DNA of 45,692 nt, taken from the NCBI GenBank assembly GCA_019695345.1, contig JAIBAE010000031.1:1-45692 (forward strand), in the 5' to 3' direction. The stretch is from Bacteroidota bacterium. Its GTDB lineage: Bacteria; Bacteroidota; Ignavibacteria; Kapaibacteriales; NICIL-2. The first letter of the stretch is position 1. Every line of letters begins with the position of its first letter. The notes beneath the pieces were generated by a model. It was not told where the DNA came from, made no database searches, and saw only the letters and a list, made by a program, of their open reading frames with translations. Position numbers and translations under genes: made by a program. Shown here one piece after another: positions 43,115 to 45,692 of this stretch.

Positions 43115-43749
43115 TGTCTGTCCGTATCACTCTTCAATCAGTAACAAAGTCTTTCCATAACAGGAAAAGTATCTTTGCGCCTGTGCAGGCAGAATATAGA
43201 TCGGGCGAAGTAATTGCAATTACCGGCAGTAACGGTACAGGTAAGTCTACGCTTTTAAAGATAATAGCAAAAACACTTCAGCCAACTAACGGCACGTGTA
43301 TGTGGTTTGAAAACGATAGCACTGTTAATGAGGGAACATATCATTCCTTAATGGGATTCTCCGCACCGTATTTAAACCTGTACGATGAATTTACCGCAGA
43401 TGAACACTGCAAACTCAACTGTAGTTTACTTGGGATACCATTTCAGGAAAGCAGAGCCGATGAACTATTCTCAATGTTTGGGTTAACCAAACGCAAAGAC
43501 GATGCTATCAAAACATTTTCATCGGGGATGAAACAACGTGTGAAGTTGATTTTAGCATTGCAACATAATCCACAGGTGCTCTTGCTTGATGAGCCCACCA
43601 CCAACATGGATACAAAAGGAATAGACACATTGTACGCTGTTCTTGAGCAAGAAAAGAAACGTACCCCACTCATAATCTTTGCCACCAACGAACAAAGCGA
43701 TATAGATTTTTCTACATCTCAACTTGCTTTGCAATCAACATCTATTTAA
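43114..43749 (+). CDS. ABC transporter ATP-binding protein
   Basis: 211 residues: Walker A GSNGTGKST, signature FSSGMKQR, Walker B VLLLDEPTT, then a short end without extra domain. A CcmA/heme-exporter-like or lipid/drug-type ATPase; no permease gene is adjacent, so its partner must lie elsewhere. Starts at ATG 43114, one base inside the metalloprotease stop (TAATG). Its own TAA overlaps the stop of the convergent GT4 gene. Confidence 0.88.
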   Translation: MSVRITLQSVTKSFHNRKSIFAPVQAEYRSGEVIAITGSNGTGKSTLLKIIAKTLQPTNGTCMWFENDSTVNEGTYHSLMGFSAPYLNLYDEFTADEHCKLNCSLLGIPFQESRADELFSMFGLTKRKDDAIKTFSSGMKQRVKLILALQHNPQVLLLDEPTTNMDTKGIDTLYAVLEQEKKRTPLIIFATNEQSDIDFSTSQLALQSTSI

Positions 43750-44924
43750 AGCACTTCCAATCCCTTACGGAAAGCACTCACTATGCTTTCTGCGTGAACA
43801 TTCCAATCGTATTTGGTTTCAGCATCGTACCTTGCGCCGTTGGATATTGTTGTTTTCAGCGTAGGGTTATTCATAACCGTAAGAATTTTCTCGGCTAAAT
43901 CTTGCGGGTTGTTTTCTTTTGCATACACGCCATTAACGCCATCGGTAATTACGTCTGCAATCTGCCCAACTGGACTAACAATAATTGGTTTTTGCATAGC
44001 CATGTATTCAAACAGTTTGGTGGGTGACCCAAAGAATTCCGTACCATCGGGGTTGTGAACAGTTGGCGAAGTTACCACATCGCAAGCTGCAACATGTGCA
44101 GGAACCTCATCATGTTTTACCAGACCTGTAATAGTTGTGTACTGCCGGACATTATCTTGTCCCAAAATCTCTTCAACTTTTTTCCGTAAACCGCCATCGC
44201 CTACAAACAGAAAGTGTATGCTTGGGTCTTGCTTAATAACTTGATTCACCGCCTCGGCTAATACGGTTACACCATGCCATTGGCCAAACGTTCCCACAAA
44301 CCCACATATCTTCTTTCCGCCAAGGTTATACTTCTCCCGCACCCACGTGCCATCAACTGTTGGCGAGAAACGTTGTGGGTCAACACCGTTGGGTACAACA
44401 AACACTTTGCGTTCATCTACGCCTAACTGCACAACTGTTTTCTTCATTACCTTCGATACCACGGTAATTGCTGTAGCATGTTGCAACGCAATATCTTCTG
44501 CCCATGTAAGCAATTTTTCAAAGTATAACTTCCCCCAATTTTTCTTCATCCACACTTCCGAGCCATCAAACTGCAACACATACGGAATTCCCAGTTCGCG
44601 TTGTATTAAAGCACCGGTAATATTAAAGCCACTGTGACGCTGATATATAAAGTCGGGCTTGAATCGTTCTATAATACCGCGTACTTCCTTTTTTACTTTC
44701 CAGTTGTGCGGAATAGAAATAACTTCCGGTAAGTTGTTGTACAACGGCGAGAAATCTATCGTGTGAACTCGCATTCCATCGGGAACGGGTAACGGACAGC
44801 TGGTAACAACTTCTACGTTATGCCCGCAGTTGCGTAATCCGGCAAGCATACCTTTTTGCATCGAAAACGAGCCGCCATCGGTTGCCGCGCCATATTGGTC
44901 AGTCCGTACAAACAATACATTCAT
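43746..44924 (-). CDS. glycosyltransferase family 4
   Basis: 392 residues with GT-B fold. N-terminal half MNVLFVRTDQYGAATDGGSF; C-terminal half with FVVPNGVDPQRFSP, KICGFVGTFGQWHGVTVL, TSPTVHNPDG and FEYMAMQKPIIVSPVGQI, the E-x7-E-like donor site of GT4. Transfers a sugar to a surface glycan or other acceptor in the cytoplasm. The start overlaps the stop of the upstream membrane protein by 4 bp, so the two are one operon. Confidence 0.92.
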   Translation of the reverse strand: MNVLFVRTDQYGAATDGGSFSMQKGMLAGLRNCGHNVEVVTSCPLPVPDGMRVHTIDFSPLYNNLPEVISIPHNWKVKKEVRGIIERFKPDFIYQRHSGFNITGALIQRELGIPYVLQFDGSEVWMKKNWGKLYFEKLLTWAEDIALQHATAITVVSKVMKKTVVQLGVDERKVFVVPNGVDPQRFSPTVDGTWVREKYNLGGKKICGFVGTFGQWHGVTVLAEAVNQVIKQDPSIHFLFVGDGGLRKKVEEILGQDNVRQYTTITGLVKHDEVPAHVAACDVVTSPTVHNPDGTEFFGSPTKLFEYMAMQKPIIVSPVGQIADVITDGVNGVYAKENNPQDLAEKILTVMNNPTLKTTISNGARYDAETKYDWNVHAESIVSAFRKGLEVL

Positions 44925-45316
44925 GCTCGTTTTCCTTTACGTAAGATTGGGAACATCACGTACGCCCATGCAATCATTGCTACACTTGCAATACACTCCG
45001 CCACCAGAAACGGCAGTTCTACAAACAGCAGACGAACAACAGAAAAACTATTCTTACTTCCCGCTTCATCTATAATAGCAGCATCCTTTATTCCCAATAC
45101 AAAGAACAACATTTTCCAGATTATCTGGAAACGTTGGAACTTCAACTCCTTTGTACCAACCACAACCGCAGTAGCATTGTGCTCTACAATCAACTGTTTA
45201 ATTCGCTTTGGTTGCGATATAATTTTATCGTCAATTTTCACAACAACTACCTGCGCATCGGTACTATGTTGTTGCAGAATTTCCGGGTTACCGGATATCA
45301 GTAATAGTAATGTCAT
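44921..45316 (-). CDS. small protein with C-terminal membrane segments, upstream of GT4
   Basis: 131 residues from ATG 45316 (MTLLLLISGNPEILQQHS); the frame is open to 45391 but TATTTTTG (45348-45355, minus) lies between, so the short start is chosen. A soluble alpha/beta-like half (VVVVKIDDKIISQPKRIKQL, VVVGTKELKF) is followed by hydrophobic helices (IIWKMLFFVLG, LLFVELPFLVAECIASVAM). Resembles an N-terminal half of a glycosyltransferase membrane subunit, like the Alg14 type. Family not certain. Confidence 0.55.
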   Translation of the reverse strand: MTLLLLISGNPEILQQHSTDAQVVVVKIDDKIISQPKRIKQLIVEHNATAVVVGTKELKFQRFQIIWKMLFFVLGIKDAAIIDEAGSKNSFSVVRLLFVELPFLVAECIASVAMIAWAYVMFPILRKGKRA

Positions 45317-45347
45317 CTTCTTTGTTTTCAGCCCGTAATGGTTTCTA

Positions 45348-45355
45348 CAAAAATA
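45348..45355 (-). promoter_or_regulatory. -7 box of the membrane protein/GT4 operon
   Basis: TATTTTTG on the minus strand, 32 nt before ATG 45316. Confidence 0.4.
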
Positions 45356-45460
45356 CCGTTCCTGTGCATAGACAGAACGTTCTATTTCCAAATTACCGTT
45401 TTGGTGGGACGCTGAACCTACCCGGCACTATCACGATAACCATATTTTGGAAAGTGCCGT

Positions 45461-45520
45461 ACCTTCCCGCAGAATAAGGTATTTACTTGCAAGCCATAGG
45501 GTGCGGCTTGGAACAAAAAA
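45461..45520 (-). repeat. dispersed repeat family 1, copy 14
   Basis: On the minus strand TTTTTTGTTCC, AAGCCGCACCC, then TTCTGCGGGAAGG. The GCTATCGC end is eroded. Lies before the last gene. Confidence 0.6.
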
Positions 45521-45554
45521 TAATTCTCTTTACTACCAAACAAAAAATCTCACG

Positions 45555-45562
45555 TAGTTTTG
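45555..45562 (+). promoter_or_regulatory. -7 box of the last gene
   Basis: TAGTTTTG fits TAnnTTTG, 27 nt before the ATG at 45589. Confidence 0.45.
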
Positions 45563-45588
45563 CGGTGTATCACATTCCACCAAGCAGC

Positions 45589-45692
45589 ATGTCAGGCACA
45601 CAAAAAGAACAACAGGCGCAACTATCGCAGCGCGAAACCTATAAAATGATTGATAAGTTTTTATCGAGCGGGTTTACCTCTACCGATGAACT
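45589..45692 (+). CDS. unidentified protein, N-terminal fragment (runs off right edge)
   Basis: From ATG 45589 an open frame of 34 codons reaches the window edge: MSGTQKEQQAQLSQRETYKM, then IDKFLSSGFTSTDEL. A hydrophilic helix-forming start with no signal peptide. Too short to assign a family. The -7 box upstream supports the start. Confidence 0.55.
   Translation, partial: MSGTQKEQQAQLSQRETYKMIDKFLSSGFTSTDE

Overview
The window looks like a chromosomal segment of a member of the Bacteroidota/Chlorobiota side of the FCB group, possibly a Kapabacteria-like lineage. This rests on promoter -7 boxes of the form TAnnTTTG about 30-40 nt before several start codons, few clear Shine-Dalgarno sites, many small lipoproteins, a DUF1800-DUF1501 gene pair, a Bacteroidota-type tyrosine recombinase and a MXAN_6640-like secreted metalloprotease. 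The placement is inferred; no rRNA gene is present to settle it.

Bases 1 to about 10,940 are accessory DNA: the distal part of an integrated element. A tyrosine recombinase (9534-10751, minus) sits at the 3' end of a tRNA-Arg(CCU) gene (10942-11015, minus), the usual att site arrangement. Inward from the integrase come an RteC-like protein, a small helix-turn-helix protein, a TOPRIM plus VirE/VapE-type primase-helicase whose C-terminal domain is cut off by an in-frame TAA, and directly downstream a cluster of nine GTGGTAA-type iterons (5793-5942). That order (integrase, HTH, primase-helicase, iterons behind the rep gene) resembles phage satellites. Further left is cargo that looks defensive: a DUF4268 protein with a nuclease-like core, an AbiTii protein, an unrecognised protein with a D...ExK nuclease-like motif, and the first 121 codons of a SNF2-type helicase running off the left edge. 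The other attachment site is not in the window.

Bases 10,942 to 45,692 are mostly ordinary chromosome. Housekeeping genes: a small hypothetical-ybeY-smg operon whose last stop codon is 2 nt before the tRNA; a two-lipoyl-domain 2-oxoacid dehydrogenase E2; dtd; an SPFH/band-7 protein; a RicT-like PSP1 protein beside holB; an MsbA-like ABC exporter; two glycosyltransferases; a WG-repeat lipoprotein; the DUF1800/DUF1501 pair; dacB; an rdgB-carboxymuconolactone decarboxylase-like operon; a TrmH-family RNA methyltransferase; a pyrimidine nucleoside phosphorylase; an MnmM-like tRNA methyltransferase and a FAD oxidoreductase; a secreted metalloprotease with an ABC ATPase; and a GT4 glycosyltransferase operon.

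The intergenic spaces are unusually full of dispersed repeats. One family of about 65 bp (core GCTATCGC...CCGCACC...TGCGGGA) occurs 14 times in both orientations. A second, two-hairpin family occurs three times. Two sets of longer direct repeats bracket small accessory genes at 29.9-31.4 kb and 37.8-39.5 kb like insertion cassettes. The second set contains a copied 5' end of the mnmM-like gene, which suggests that a lipoprotein gene was inserted between mnmM and the FAD oxidoreductase. Several apparent N-terminal extensions are only translated repeat DNA; starts were corrected accordingly.
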